Shown: one piece after another, positions 1 to 12,070 of the stretch
Layout: each line of letters opens with the position of its first letter
Numbering within the stretch: the first letter of the stretch is position 1
From: Gorsachius magnificus
Taxonomy: Eukaryota > Chordata > Aves > Pelecaniformes > Ardeidae
NCBI GenBank assembly: GCA_034008185.1
Contig: CM067082.1
Coordinates: forward strand, 11,082,984-11,146,983
Direction of reading: 5' to 3'
Length of the DNA stretch: 64,000 nucleotides
Made by a program: the position numbers and the translations under genes
Notes under the pieces: generated by a model
Databases searched by the model: none
Told to the model about the DNA's origin: nothing
What the model saw: the letters and a program-made list of their open reading frames with translations, nothing else

Positions 1-1143
1 AACCTATTTTGTGGGAGGTTGCAACTTTGCAATTACACACAGATATTTCACGTGTTAAATCAACAGCTACATGCCTAAGAGGAAACAAACACATTTTAAA
101 GTTGGGGTATAAAGTGATCAGCAAACGAAGATGGAAATAACAAGCTAAGACATGGGGATATAGCTCGTGGTTTTGGAAACGTTGCACAAACAGGATTCAG
201 GGTTGGGAGTTCGCTTGCTGAAAGTAGAGGGAGAGTGTGAGAGTAACTTTTGGGGGGAGTTTATGTTTAGCACAAAGACAACTATGGTTCTGGGCTTAAC
301 TTCATGGCTTGACAACCAAAGCAAAGCTATAAAGTTGAACAAAGGAGTCCCTCTTCTATGTGGGAGAAGAAAACCTGTTGACCAGCTGATAGTTGGAGTC
401 ATGCATTACAAGGATCTAAATGCTCATAGTTTGCAGATTCCTTCCCACAGGGAGTTAGGACATCCAGCTCTCTCTCCATCTGTGCACCATGGCAAGCATG
501 AAAATAGTTCCCTGAAGCTCCTGCCACTATGCTGAGCCTTCTCAGACTCTTTCTGTCACCACTTGAAATGCGAGTATGCTTTTCCCTTGTTAAAGAAGAT
601 TAATCTGCCATGATGTCAATGACTGAGTGGACTTCATGTATTTGGTCTCAGTCACGGTATTTTTAGTCTAATGGAGACAATGTTGCTGATTTAGACCATC
701 TGCTGAAAGATGACATCCTTTTGAGGCACTCACAGACCATAAACAATAACTGCTCAACATGCATAATGATGTTTTACACTTCTGCCCACCACTTCCATTA
801 GAGGATCTCAAAACTCTCTACATACCAGTGATGTTAGCCTCCCTGAGCCTTCAATGAGCAGACAATACTCCTGATCTACAGATGGCAAGAGGAAAGCCCA
901 AAGAAACCAAGGAACCTGAATTCAAGATCACTCAACAAATCTTTAGCAGGATGGGGGATAGGAACCAGGTCACCTTACATGTGGTTCTGCACTTTATTCA
1001 CTCCCCTGGTGCTCTGACCCCACTGTACTCCATGAACCTCATCATAACTCTATGGGATATGCAGCTGTTAGTAATAATACACTACCTGTTTGAACTAAAA
1101 ACACACCAGCAGATGGAAATACAGTAGGTTAATAGCTATTCCA

Positions 1144-1179
1144 AGAAGCAATTGTTTAAGGTACCAAGAAATTGCTTCT
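1144..1179. repeat. short inverted repeat (hairpin)
   Basis: AGAAGCAATT at 1144-1153 is the exact reverse complement of AATTGCTTCT at 1170-1179, giving a 10-bp stem and a 16-nt loop. There is no T-run or gene context to suggest a terminator or RNA gene. A hairpin of this size is expected by chance in a window this long. Confidence 0.5.
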
Positions 1180-3164
1180 GTTAACCTTTTCCCATTGTGA
1201 CATTTGACCGGTTTATACGCAGGTTACAAAGGTCACCCATTATCACCGTTTTATGAGACTCGGGTTGCCTGTGATCTTTCTCCACATTCTGCATTCAATA
1301 GCCTTTACCTGATCTGGAGAATGGTAATATTAACCAGCTACAATACATTTTTTCCTTTATGACCCAGGGCCCACAGTCATAGAGAAAGTCTAATGTAGCT
1401 TTCTCTTCACTTAGATTTTTGCTCTTCTTAGAGTCTTATACCCTTTTAATGGCAGAATCTTATTCTCCTAGATCTTTGACCCAGCCTCAATTTCATGTGT
1501 TTTTTAGAGTCGGATATTACGTTACTAAATAGATTCTGGCTGTTCCGTGCTTTTCAGTTGTGCCTGTTATGTTGATATACCCCTCCACTGTCCAGCCTGT
1601 TGTATTCCTTGTGTCAGTGCCTAGATATTTACAGCTTCTACTTTATAACAGGCTTTGCACAGATCTGTGTGCTAACACAGTTGTAAAATATTAGGGTGTG
1701 TCTGGCTTCTCAAGTCCTTTTGAGGTTCGCTGCTAACTTCCTTGCCTGATTTGTATGCCTTCAAGGACAAAAGTCATTCATGAAATCATTTTCCAAAGCG
1801 ATATAACAAAGAACCCTTAGGGGAGAAAGGGTATGTTTTGATCTAAATTCATATCATACAGGAAGTTATACAGAGAAAAAGGAATGTGGTGATGATTTAA
1901 TTATTCTGTTCAAAGAAAAAAGCATGTTATTAGCAAGAGGCTGTGACTCAGAGGTTTATACTTAGTTTAAGTTCTTATTAGCAGTTTTGAAACAAGGGAG
2001 ACTGATTGATTCTTGTTCACTCATTAAACTCATTAATTTACAAAGATTCATTGCACTGGCGTTAATTTGAGAATTGCAGGAAGTTGTAGAAAGAAATTGA
2101 ATGTGGTGCAGATAAAGTTATTTCTAAAAGACTGATCATTGATTCCCTGAAAGGCTTCCTTTGAACCGCATTTTTGAGGCTTGTTTTCTGTAGTTTTAAC
2201 ATGTCTAACTAATGAAGTGGGACGAGCATGGGCACTCACCTCCTGACCCAAAGCATTTTGTAAAATTGTCTCCAGAAGAAGTTACTTTAAGAAATAACAT
2301 TTTGACATCTAGTAGTTTTGTTGTTATTTCTACCTTCTTGAGCTTTGCTACCATGAGAAAACAAACACGAGAGTTTGAATCATCAACTCTTCTATCATTA
2401 ACAGGGTAACCCAGGGATGTTGTGGGATTATCTTTCTTTGAGTCAGACCATACCCAATACAATTTTTTCCTTAGATATCACATCAGCAATAAAAGATATG
2501 AATACAGGGTCTGTCACGCAGGAAGATGTTGAGCTCCTTCACAAGGCTAAAGCGAACTAAAGTGTGGACTACAGGAGATGAAAATAAAAACGTCACTTCA
2601 GCTTATTCCCTAAATCAAAACCAAACAGAATCAGCACGTGTGTATGACAGAAAGTGTCAGGTTAAACCACCTTCCCTACTAACGACTGCCTGTAATTTAT
2701 TACAGCCTTGCTTTACACTGTTTAATACAAATGATCAGGATTTAAGGAACAGTCAGTGATTCTGAATATCCCAGCTGGGGTCTGTTTGTCAGAAAGGAGG
2801 TGTTCAGTGCTTTTTCTAAAAATGAAGCACCTTTTAAATATCTCAGTTTGGTTACAAACCAGCAAATATCCGCTATTCCCTACTAAGCTATGTTTCAGAA
2901 AATATTGGCTGTGGTGGAACAGTTAAGCTGTCCATGATGAAAAGTGTCTGCTCTCTGTTACACTCTTAATGGATTAGCATCTTGTTGGTCGATGCAACAC
3001 TTCTCCTCTCCAGTCCTTGATTCTGAAAGGTTAGGTAGGAGCACAGGAGGTCAACTCTGTTACTTTTTATGGAGGCAGAAAATGGCATAAAATGAAAATA
3101 ATTTCCTGTGAAAGTTGAGGACATTCCTTCATTAGATTTGTTTCCTGTGCTAGGTCATATGGCT

Positions 3165-3208
3165 TTTTTCCTTTCTTTCCTTCTTTCTTTCTTTTTTTTT
3201 TTTTTTCC
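3165..3208. repeat. pyrimidine-rich low-complexity tract
   Basis: The plus strand is an almost unbroken run of C and T, CTTT/CTTTC units passing into about 16 T. It is simple-sequence DNA. The 66-codon frame crossing it (3108-3308) is phenylalanine-rich only because of this run. Confidence 0.85.
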
Positions 3209-3929
3209 AAATGTGCATTTGCTGGTTTCCTGTGCCCCAAGGGCCTTAGTGATCTGCTTTTATGAGACCAGGCCCACCAATGCTGTTTTGTATGGTAGGA
3301 ATGAATGAACTAAGTGAATCAAAAACATCAGAGGCGTGCTTGATATGGGACAACAGGTGATATGTGTTTGATAGAGGCTAAACTACTCAAGTTATAAAAA
3401 ACCCAACTTATTACGAAGCCACCTTCTAAATTGCCACTTCACCTCGGTACCTCACAACTACAGGTGACACATCCTCTTCCAAACAGCACCAGCTGGACTT
3501 CAAACAGTCCTGGTTAAGCACCTGCCTCTTTTTTCACTATTGAAAATAAAATGTTGAGCAATAATAAGATCCAGAGATTTTTTATATTTTTTTCACCCTC
3601 ATAAAAGCTGTTGTTGCCTGGCGGGAGGGAACAGCTGCTCACCTCTTTCCTTGGCTTTGGTGGAATGCAGAGCGAAATTAGGTCCTTCATTCCCACTGAC
3701 AACGGACCTGAATCCCAGGCAAATTGTCAAGAGAGTCCCAGAGATACAATCTGGATGCAGCACAAGCTAGAGCAATGCAAAGGAAGGAGATGTCATGACA
3801 TGTCAGGTCGTGCTGACTGGTTGATTTCTCTGCAATACTAAAGCTAAAGATTACTCTTTCATATTTTTTGTGACTTTAAGAAAAAAAAAAAGGAAGGATG
3901 AGCAATAAAAAAAGTTTGTAAAAAGGGCA

Positions 3930-4545
3930 ATGGGGTTTGAACTCAGTACTACCACTGAGAGACAAAAATCTTATGGTTATAATAAAAAGCCTGATGAAAC
4001 TGTCAGTTCCTCACTTAGTAGTCCTCAGAAAGGCAAACCGAGCATCAGGATGTATTATGAAAGGAATAGGGAACAAACCAGAAAGCATCATACTGCTGTA
4101 AAATCCATGTACGCCTGCTTCAGTTATGGTGCTCAGCGTAGGATGCTTTCCTTCCCTCTCTCCATCCACACCTTTGAAAAGGATGTAGTAGAACTAGGAA
4201 AGTTTTCAAGAAAGACAAGGGTAATCAGAGGCATGAAATATCTTCCATATGAGGAACAAATAAATAGACCAGGACTTTTCAGCCTGGAAAAAGAAGATGA
4301 GTGGAAGGGGATCTGTGAAAGCATGAATGACGTGGAGAAGGTGAGTAGGAAATTATTGTTCACTGTCTCTTCTAATACAAGAACTAGTACATCAACCTAC
4401 CACACAGTAGGTTCATAGACCAAAAGGTGATTTTTCTTCACCCAGACATGAAGAATCCTTTGCCCCCTGGACATCATGGATGCTGGAAGCTTTCATGGTT
4501 TCCAAAAGTGATTGGAAAAAATCACAAAAAGAAAAAGAAATAGAG
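3930..4545 (+). mobile_element. ancient CR1-like LINE relic, ORF2 3' end
   Basis: This is a badly decayed fragment of the C-terminal part of a LINE ORF2, after the reverse-transcriptase domain. Blocks in the right order resemble old amniote CR1 elements: a stretch near 4035-4075 (GGCAAACCGAGCATCAGGAT and an AGGAATAGGGAACAAA block), a GAAAAGGATGTAGTAGAACT block near 4176-4195, an FSLEKE-like segment near 4277, and a TTATTGTTCACTGTCTCTTC block near 4353. The last part continues past the frame's stop with further resemblance around 4434-4520. A 162-codon frame (3930-4418) stays open through most of it. Its translation keeps only short matches such as LPYEEQ and LFSLEK, so I read it as a relic rather than a host gene. 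Identification is from memory of the family, not a search. Confidence 0.72.
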
Positions 4546-7500
4546 GAGTTTTTATTAAACACAAAGACACCACTATCCATTTCAGCCACTGAGTTGGTCT
4601 AACCTGATTCAGCTGTTCGTTTGTTCTCATACTGTGTTCTCAGAGGGGGATTATGAGATTTCTTGTAGCTCACCTCTAGGTATGGACTATTTTGATTTTG
4701 ACTGGTTTCTAAGCTCAAAAACATTTGCTAAGTTCAAGTAGGAATTTTGTCTGAATATGAGTTTATTAAAGACTGGAAAAGAAAAGACATCCCCAGGAAT
4801 TTATGTGGAATAAAATGCCCTGTCGATGCAAGCGACTGTGGGTAATCTCAAACCCCTGAGTAATTACACCAAGAAGAGTTGTATAAGACTTCACTGATTT
4901 TAGTGCATGAGCACATACAGGACAGTTTCCTAAGAATTTTCAATTGATTGTGTCAGGCAGATCATACAAAAACCAAGGACTTTGGGAAATGTTTGCCTTA
5001 TTTTTTTTTTCTTGCTCAGTAAGCTAAAAATACACCGTCTGAAGCAGTGCCTCTGAGGCATTTCATTTCTTCCTTTTAACTTCAAACACCTCACCCTCAA
5101 TCTGAACTCTTGAACAAAAGCTGCTGTAGAACCTGGACATTATTTTGTGTCTTACTGTACATTAACTAAATTCACTTCTTGCTCAAGGAATACAAGATCT
5201 GCAATCTTGTCACTGTTTTTGTTTAGTAGCTCTTTTTATTTCCTCTGAGCACTTCAGATTATCCAGAAAATATTTTACAGCAGTGCCTAATGAAAAAATT
5301 TCCTTCAGTAATTATGGTGGACAGGCCATAGGGTGATCAGAAGCAGAAGAATCCTTATGTTGTCTGCAGCTGGCAAATACTAAGTGCCCCAACAAGAAAT
5401 TTTAATATGACAGATTAGTTTATTATCCAAGGAAGAGGCCTCAAAAGCAAAAGCACTTTGTTGTTAATGGATGACCAGTTATCCCTACCAGTCAAATTCA
5501 CAACATTTCTTTTCAGTGGTCAGCTGTTTATGTCATTTTCAGCAGCAATTTATAATATCTTAAATTTCTATAATTGTTTTCCTCAAGGGAGGTGATGTTG
5601 AAGTACAAATTATATCGCAAGCCAAACAGGGGACCACAAGAGCAATGACAGTAAAAATGAAGTGATGATATATTAAACTACAACTAAGATGCTACTATAA
5701 TGGTGTTAACTGCAACCTTCCAGAGTCTTAAGAGAGAGGCAAAAGAATGGAGTAAGCAAACTCACAGCTAAACTGAATATCATTAAAATTATGTGATATT
5801 GGTACACATTCCAATGTATATAAAGAAAGGAGAGAATTTGATGTGAAGCTGGCAAAAGGCTATAATCCAGGAGATCAGTTCTGTGAAAGGGTCTGTTTAT
5901 GTCTAAAAAGAATGGAATAGCAGTGGAAAGAGCAGCCAGGGAGATGATGGAATTCGCCTGGGATCTGAAACCAAGTACATCGTCGCACATTGCTTTCAAG
6001 TGGTGAAAGAAAGCATACAAAAGACACAGACACAGATCTCTATTTAGAGATTTAATCCTATGTTAAGAAGAGTTATCAGGAGAAAATGAAGAGGACAAAT
6101 ATGATGGAGCAGTTATTATCCTTCCCAGTCCCAGCAGTGGACCTTCAGGCACTTTCCTACCTGGAATTTGCATCTTGACTGTACACAACTGCAAGATGAC
6201 CTATTTTCCAGGTTTTTGCTGGAGAACAAATTAGGTTTTTGGTTTCCAAAATGTGGTGAATGAAATTTGTAGCTATATTACATATTATTGACAGAAATAA
6301 TCTACATCTGAAGCAATCTGCACTTCTCTAAAGATAGAATTTCTTGAATGTAACCACTCATATACATCTGTGGATAATTTACTTCATCAGGTAGTTCACC
6401 ACAAAAATTCGTTAAAGAACTAATGGTAGTATGAAGCAGTATTAACACATTTAAAATAATTGCTTGATGAATAAATAGTGCTATAATTTAATATAATTTT
6501 AGAAAATGACAGAACAACCCAAAATTTCAACCATACTTATCAAGATGAAGTCAATTTTCTTGCTTCAAAGCATATGCCAGATTTTGTCATTGAGAGGAGC
6601 ATTGCCTTTGGCAGCTGTTTCATATTCACAGTTGGCATTTGGAGATAGAGCAAAGTTTCATCAGTTTAATTTTCTGAAGTATTGGCATGATCTTCCCTTT
6701 TGAATTGAGCCTGCATGTGCTTGGGGAACTTCCTTTTTTATTTTTCCTTTTTTTTTTTTTAATAGACATATTTTCAATCACTGACAACCCAAGTTTTCTG
6801 CAGATTCTCCTAATTCTTCTTGCTGAAAACTTTCTTTTATTGATTCTTCTCATTTTTTTGTCAAAAATGATTAAAAACTATAATTACTGGTTGTCACATG
6901 GCTGTAGTAATTTTGTCTGGCCTCCAGAAATGGCCAGCCTAATTCCAGCTCAGAGAGATTTTCTGTCATCTTTTCCACTAGCCAAGGTGAGACAATTTTA
7001 TGAATAAAAGCCCCCACTATCAGTTTTCAATGCAGTTTGTCACCATTTCATAAAGCACTTTTTTTTTTCCTGTTAACTGTCACAAAATCGTTTTAGCAAA
7101 GTTTCAAGAGGCATCACCTCATGCTTTTAAAGAGCTTATTTTTCTATTAGAAACACAACTTGAAACAAGCATAAAGTTAGTTTTCTGATGTGTGGTGCTA
7201 GAAATAATCGTGCCTCTTGCATCTGCTTCATCAGCTGGTTTTCTTACAGGGTTGTCAAACACAGGGAAATTCATCAATGAGGTACAAACTGCTTTCTGCA
7301 AGATGTGAGTTCATTGTTAGGTCAGTGACATATGAAGAAAAGCTCATCACTTTTTCTGAGGAGATATCAGGCATCTCCTTGCCTGAGGTTTTGCAAGTAT
7401 TCTCGGATGGCTTCAGTTTCATCAGCACATGCACTAATTTGGGCCATCTTTAAAGTTACTGATTTATATTTTTTTAGGCCTTCATCTGAACTGTTGCTAT

Positions 7501-7908
7501 TACAGTTTGACTATTGTTCAGCTGAATTGTAGCAACACACCTTTTCAGATGTGACTCTATAGAACTTTTCTGGCAAAAACATTTCCCTGGGATAATGTAT
7601 GCAAGGGAGATTTTTCTCCCTGCTCTCTGCAGTGAGCACACACTTTGCCTGTGCTAAATTAATGTTTCTCCATTGCAAGGCATAGGTTACAGCTTCCAGC
7701 TTGAATTCAGCTGGAAAAATTTATCAAGTTGTTTCTGATGTCATTTAAACCACTGCATCCGGCTGTCAAGTAGCTGGATGCTATTCATGAGCAACTTGTG
7801 TATCTCTCTATAGTTGCCACCTACCCTGGCTAAGGTGATGCTGTGTAGCTGGCAGAAGGGGACAGAGAACTATTTTTCAGAAATAAGAGGCAGGAATATA
7901 GTGCAAGG
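4546..7908. other. unique AT-rich non-coding tract
   Basis: No gene or recognisable transposon is seen. A 104-codon minus-strand frame (5706-6020) has no family I know. T-rich runs occur at about 5000-5011 and 6742-6761. The segment 7119-7460 on the minus strand has some coding-like character and is listed separately. Confidence 0.5.
7119..7460 (-). other. weak coding-like stretch, unidentified
   Basis: Read on the minus strand, one frame near 7452-7375 gives a charged, helix-like run (MAQISACADETEAIREYLQ...) ending in a stop. A second frame (7301-7119, 60 codons) includes NFPVFDNPVRKPADEADARG. The pieces are in different frames with stops between them. This could be a decayed transposase or retrocopy, or chance. 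I do not recognise a family. Confidence 0.2.
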
Positions 7909-8081
7909 AATGGAACAGGCTGCCCAGGGGGGTTGTGGAGTCTCCTTCTCTGGAGATATTCAAAGCCCGCCTGGATGATGTCCTGTTCAACCTGCTCTAG
8001 GTGAACCTGCTTTAGCAGGAGGTTTGGGCTAGATGATCTCCTGAGGTCCCTTCCAACTCTTGCTATTCTGTGATTCTGTGA
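7909..8081 (+). mobile_element. CR1 LINE, 3' end fragment
   Basis: This is a 5'-truncated CR1 copy holding only the last codons of ORF2 and the 3' untranslated region. It begins at the block encoding the family's WNRLP-like segment (TGGAACAGGCTGCCCAGGGG, 7911-7930), continues through GGAGATATTCAAAGCCCGCC, then GGCTAGATGATCTCCTGAGG and CCCTTCCAACTC, and ends in the CR1 tail CTATTCTGTGATTCTGTGA. The tail is ATTCTGTG rather than ATTCTATG, so this copy belongs to a different subfamily from those at 36-40 kb. Extreme 5' truncation is usual for CR1. Confidence 0.93.
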
Positions 8082-11000
8082 AGGGCTCAGGCCAGTGAGA
8101 GGTGATCCTACCCTTGTGTAAATCCTTTCTTCCCAGGGCAGCTGCCAAGTCAGAGTTGTTCATTTCATCTTGTAGGCTCTCTGCTAGAGGGGAGAACAAA
8201 TGTAATGGGGATAGTGGATCTCAGGGATGGAGAAGAAGGTTACATGGAGTAGAAAGTAAGAGGCGACTAATTGCTGCGCTTAACTTTCTTTTGTGTTATC
8301 CTCCTGTTCCAATGAAACACGGTGATTGGCTTTTATTTTTATACGGTTACACACTGTAATCTTGAAAGTACCGTATGTGTGAGAAAGGTTGTCCCTTTGT
8401 TCATTTTAGCAGCAGCGTTGCTATCTGTGCGATGCACTGTGAACCCTTGAATCCTTTACTACAAGAAAGAGAGACTAATTGCTCTGTATCCACCTTCTCA
8501 CCAGCCAGTTCTTTGTAGATCACCTTGCAGAAGGTTTCTGTGCTGTTATCATGCCGGCCAAGCTTTTTCTTTCTGGACTGGTTGTAGGTGAACTTCCCTT
8601 AATTGATGGGTTAATGTGGGGAAACTGCAGCATGCTCATGCATATCCATGCACAAGGAATGGAGTAAGCATGTCAGATCAATTATTCCTTACTTACAATG
8701 CCTTTGGTACTCCTCAGAAGGTTGAAGCATTCTGGTAACCATAGTGGGATTTAGATTTCTATTTTTAAGCAATTTTCCCACTTCTCATGTGAGGCCCAGA
8801 AGAAGGAGGAAACATTTTGCTGGAGCATAAACACTAATTTGAGCATCTACAATAAATGACTCCAGCCAGCAGCGCCAAGGTTCATTCCTGATCCTGTAAT
8901 GAAAAGTGTTCAAAACTCTGGCAGTAGAAATTCCAAAATGTTATTTTTACCTCAGGCTTGTAAGGAAATGAGGCTTGTTTGATCATACTCTGTGTGCGTG
9001 AGTGTGTCTATCTATCCGTCTGACCTTTCTTAATAATGTTTGAGGTCTCTGCCTAATTTCAAGAAAATCTGATGAAGTAGAAATCCAAAGCAATGTTAAG
9101 TACCAAACAGCTTCAGAAAAATAAGCAGTTGCACAAAAAAGGAACGTTCTTTTGGTGTCTCCATCAAGGGAAAGACAAACTTATTTCGCTAGCTATCAGA
9201 AAGGGCTGTTGAAAGCCAAGCTATATTAGCTCTTTTCTACCTTGAAGGACTGCTTTTAATTCAGTTTTCTTTTACTGCTTGACTTTTGCCCATGAGCTCT
9301 TTTGCAGCCATTACATGTAGGAGTGGTAACGCACTGCAGGCACTTAGCCAGAGCACCCCATGGGAAAAGAGCTTAGTCTGAGTAGCTCAGTACTACAGAT
9401 CTCCCGTTTGTGGAAAGTGGGAGCTTACATCTTCTGGCCTATGTCACTTACAATGGTGACAGCTCTACTCTGATTAAGCATCCTAATACCTTGTCCAAAA
9501 AGATAAAACTGGGAAATGCCAGTGGAAAGCCATGGCAGGGTTGTCAAATTCAAATATTCAAATGTCAGAAGTCAGGCTACAGGAAAATATGAGACTTGTT
9601 TAAACATCTTGAGGCTTTGTTGCATTCTTTGTTGCACATCTTCCACCTGTGATTTGGCATAATGCACTGAAAATGAGATATACACTACACACAATCTCAA
9701 TACATAGATGGTGTACATACACAGGAACACCAGTTGAAGGATTAGGCAGGTGGGATTTATCCATTATAATTTTTATCAAAATATCTGAATTTTCATCTAA
9801 AACCCCTGGAGGTTCCCATTGCAGCAGTTTTGTTTCATCAGATCCAGAAGGAAATTCATTGCTGGTGTCAGAAGAATGCCACTCCACCAAGTAGTTTCCT
9901 CCATAAAGTCTCTGTTTAGCTTACTGCTCATAACTTTTGAATCAGTGCTACACTGACATCGATATCAAGGCCAAATAAACCACATTAATGTATTTGGATC
10001 CACTTATAAACAACAACTAAATCAATAAAAAATCCTGAAACATAAATATAAACAAAAGTATCTTATTAACTAGAACTAAGTAAATCATTACAATACATTG
10101 ATAAGAAAAGATTAGCGTACTTATTTTAAAAAAACTGAAGAGATAGGAACCATAATATAGGAACTGTTGTAAAAGGGCAGATCTGAAGTATTCAGAGAGG
10201 TCAAAAGCACATGTTACAGAGTAAACATCTACATTTATGATAGTGGTAGGTTTTCTTTGTACCTAAAGTAATTGTCTCATGTTTTTTGAAACAGAAAGAG
10301 TAGAAAAAGTTTCAGCATTGGATATTTTAGTTAGCTTTTCTTCCACTACTATAACATTATGCAGGATTTTCAGAAATATTAGAAAAGCGATATTTAAGTA
10401 AAACTCTCCAGAGAGCTTTGTAGCAGTCTCACTGCAGGCCTAAAGAGCTGTAAATCTGCTTTGTTTTCCCCTCTGTAGGACTCTGAGGGCTGCTGGAGAG
10501 AGATGCGTGTCTGAGCTTGGTATTTCAGAGGCACTAAACTTCTCAAGGAAGGAATGTCTTGGGTCTTCTGCTGCACGTGAAGTCGCTTGAGAAGGGAAGT
10601 GGACGGACAGCACTTCATGGCAACCTTCTGCATGGTGTAACACCAAGTCTAGTGCTCAGCGAAGGAGCTGCTTTCGTGCTTACCCATACATAAGGTAGTT
10701 GATCTGCATGTTGCAGAAGTAGGTATTTGCAGTTATACAGCAGCTGAGTCAGATGGACCACAGTCTTAAACAAGTTGCTGTTTGTCCAGAAATCTCTGAT
10801 AAATTTTATAAACTCTCAGGTTACACTGGGACAAAATTTCCTGGTGTGAATGAGCAACATGCTTGAGAAAATGCAGTCATTGGGCAGATTTTAGCCATTG
10901 ACTTCTGTGGGAAGGGCAGAGCTGATTGCATCCTCCCAATGAACGGCGTTCTCTCACACACTTTTCTTAGTTTTGTTTTGTTTCCTCTCACTGTCCCCAG

Positions 11001-11934
11001 GTATAAGGACAAAGGGTAAATCCTCCCAGTCAACAACATGATTGCAGAATCGTGCGAAGGCCTCATTCACAAGTGACCCAAGTGGCAGAAATGCACGATG
11101 TGTTTATTTCATCTCCTTGGTGGACAGCAAGAATGATCTAAAATGGGAAGAGTGGAGAAGAAAAGAGTTGGGAAACTCGCTTTCGGACAATTTTTTGTCT
11201 ATAATGAAGGAGTAATTAATTTGGAAATCTTGCTGATTTTTACTATATTTCTTTAAAAATCAGAAGAAAAGCATACTGAAAAAGTAGATTTTCTTATTTT
11301 AAAAGGACATAATAAAGATGTGCGTATGAGATAATATTTTCAGTTTATCAGAATAAAAGGTTTTCGTTGACCTGAAATATATTTTTGTACATATTGCTCT
11401 GTAAAAGAATTCTGTAAGATTCTGTTTTGTTTTGGTTTTTTTCCCCCTTGGTTGGAAAATCCATTTGTTGACCAGCTATACAAAACAGTCACAAAACAAC
11501 ATTTTCTCTTTTCTGTCAAGCAAATTCTTACTTGTATTTTGAGCACTGATATAGTAATCTTTGATATCTTATGGAGAAAATGCATAGAATATTTACCATG
11601 CACTTAGTGTACATTGCTTCTTTCAACCCAGAACCAGTAGGCTCCTCAAACTTTAATTAATTTAGTTCAGAACCCACTGTGGATAAGAGAGCAATTTGCA
11701 AAGTGGAGGTTTGCAGGTGTAGGAGTAATCTGAGGATGTAGGAGAAGGGTGTCCTGTTCTAACTTCATCCGCTGGGAAGGCTGGGCAAGTCCTTTTGCTT
11801 CTCTCTGTACAGCCCCTGCCCCAAATGTGGAAAAAAATGCTGCTTCCTTAGTAATGAAGTTTAAGACTGGTGGATAAAAATGTTACCTAGGAGCTAGATA
11901 ATAATAACAGTTTATTACTGAATGTCTTTAGGAG

Positions 11935-12030
11935 ATGAGGGAAGTACATGAGAGTGCCTGTGGCCACAAAGCATGGTAGAGGCTGGGATTAGCATGTGAA
12001 ATTTGTACTTCCTAAACCCCTGTTGCTCTT
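11935..12030 (+). mobile_element. MIR-like (CORE-SINE type) relic
   Basis: The segment GCCACAAAGCATGGTAGAGG...CTGGGATTAG, followed by TTCCTAAACCCCTGTTGCTC, resembles the 3' half of MIR-type SINEs: a core, then the box read as an old-style 'CCAGGATT...AACCC'. It is short and diverged, and has no identifiable ends. Assignment is by resemblance only. Confidence 0.45.
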
Positions 12031-12070
12031 TTTCTCTCATTTTAAAAGAGTACTTTCTCTCATTTTAAAA
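12031..12070. repeat. 17-bp direct repeat
   Basis: TTTCTCTCATTTTAAAA occurs at 12031-12047 and again at 12054-12070 with no mismatch, a 23-bp period. It looks like a small local duplication. Confidence 0.85.

Larger units (their letters stand above)
1..3909. other. unique AT-rich non-coding tract
   Basis: I recognise no gene, RNA or transposon here. Open frames such as 167-535 (+, 122 codons) and 145-402 (-) overlap on opposite strands, have no recognisable domain and are of a length expected by chance. The only distinct items are a 10-bp hairpin near 1144-1179 and a pyrimidine-rich tract near 3165-3208, listed separately. Confidence 0.6.

Noticed and set aside
167..535. 122-codon plus-strand frame
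   Set aside because: No domain recognised, overlapped by an 85-codon frame on the other strand, and of a length expected by chance in six frames of 64 kb.
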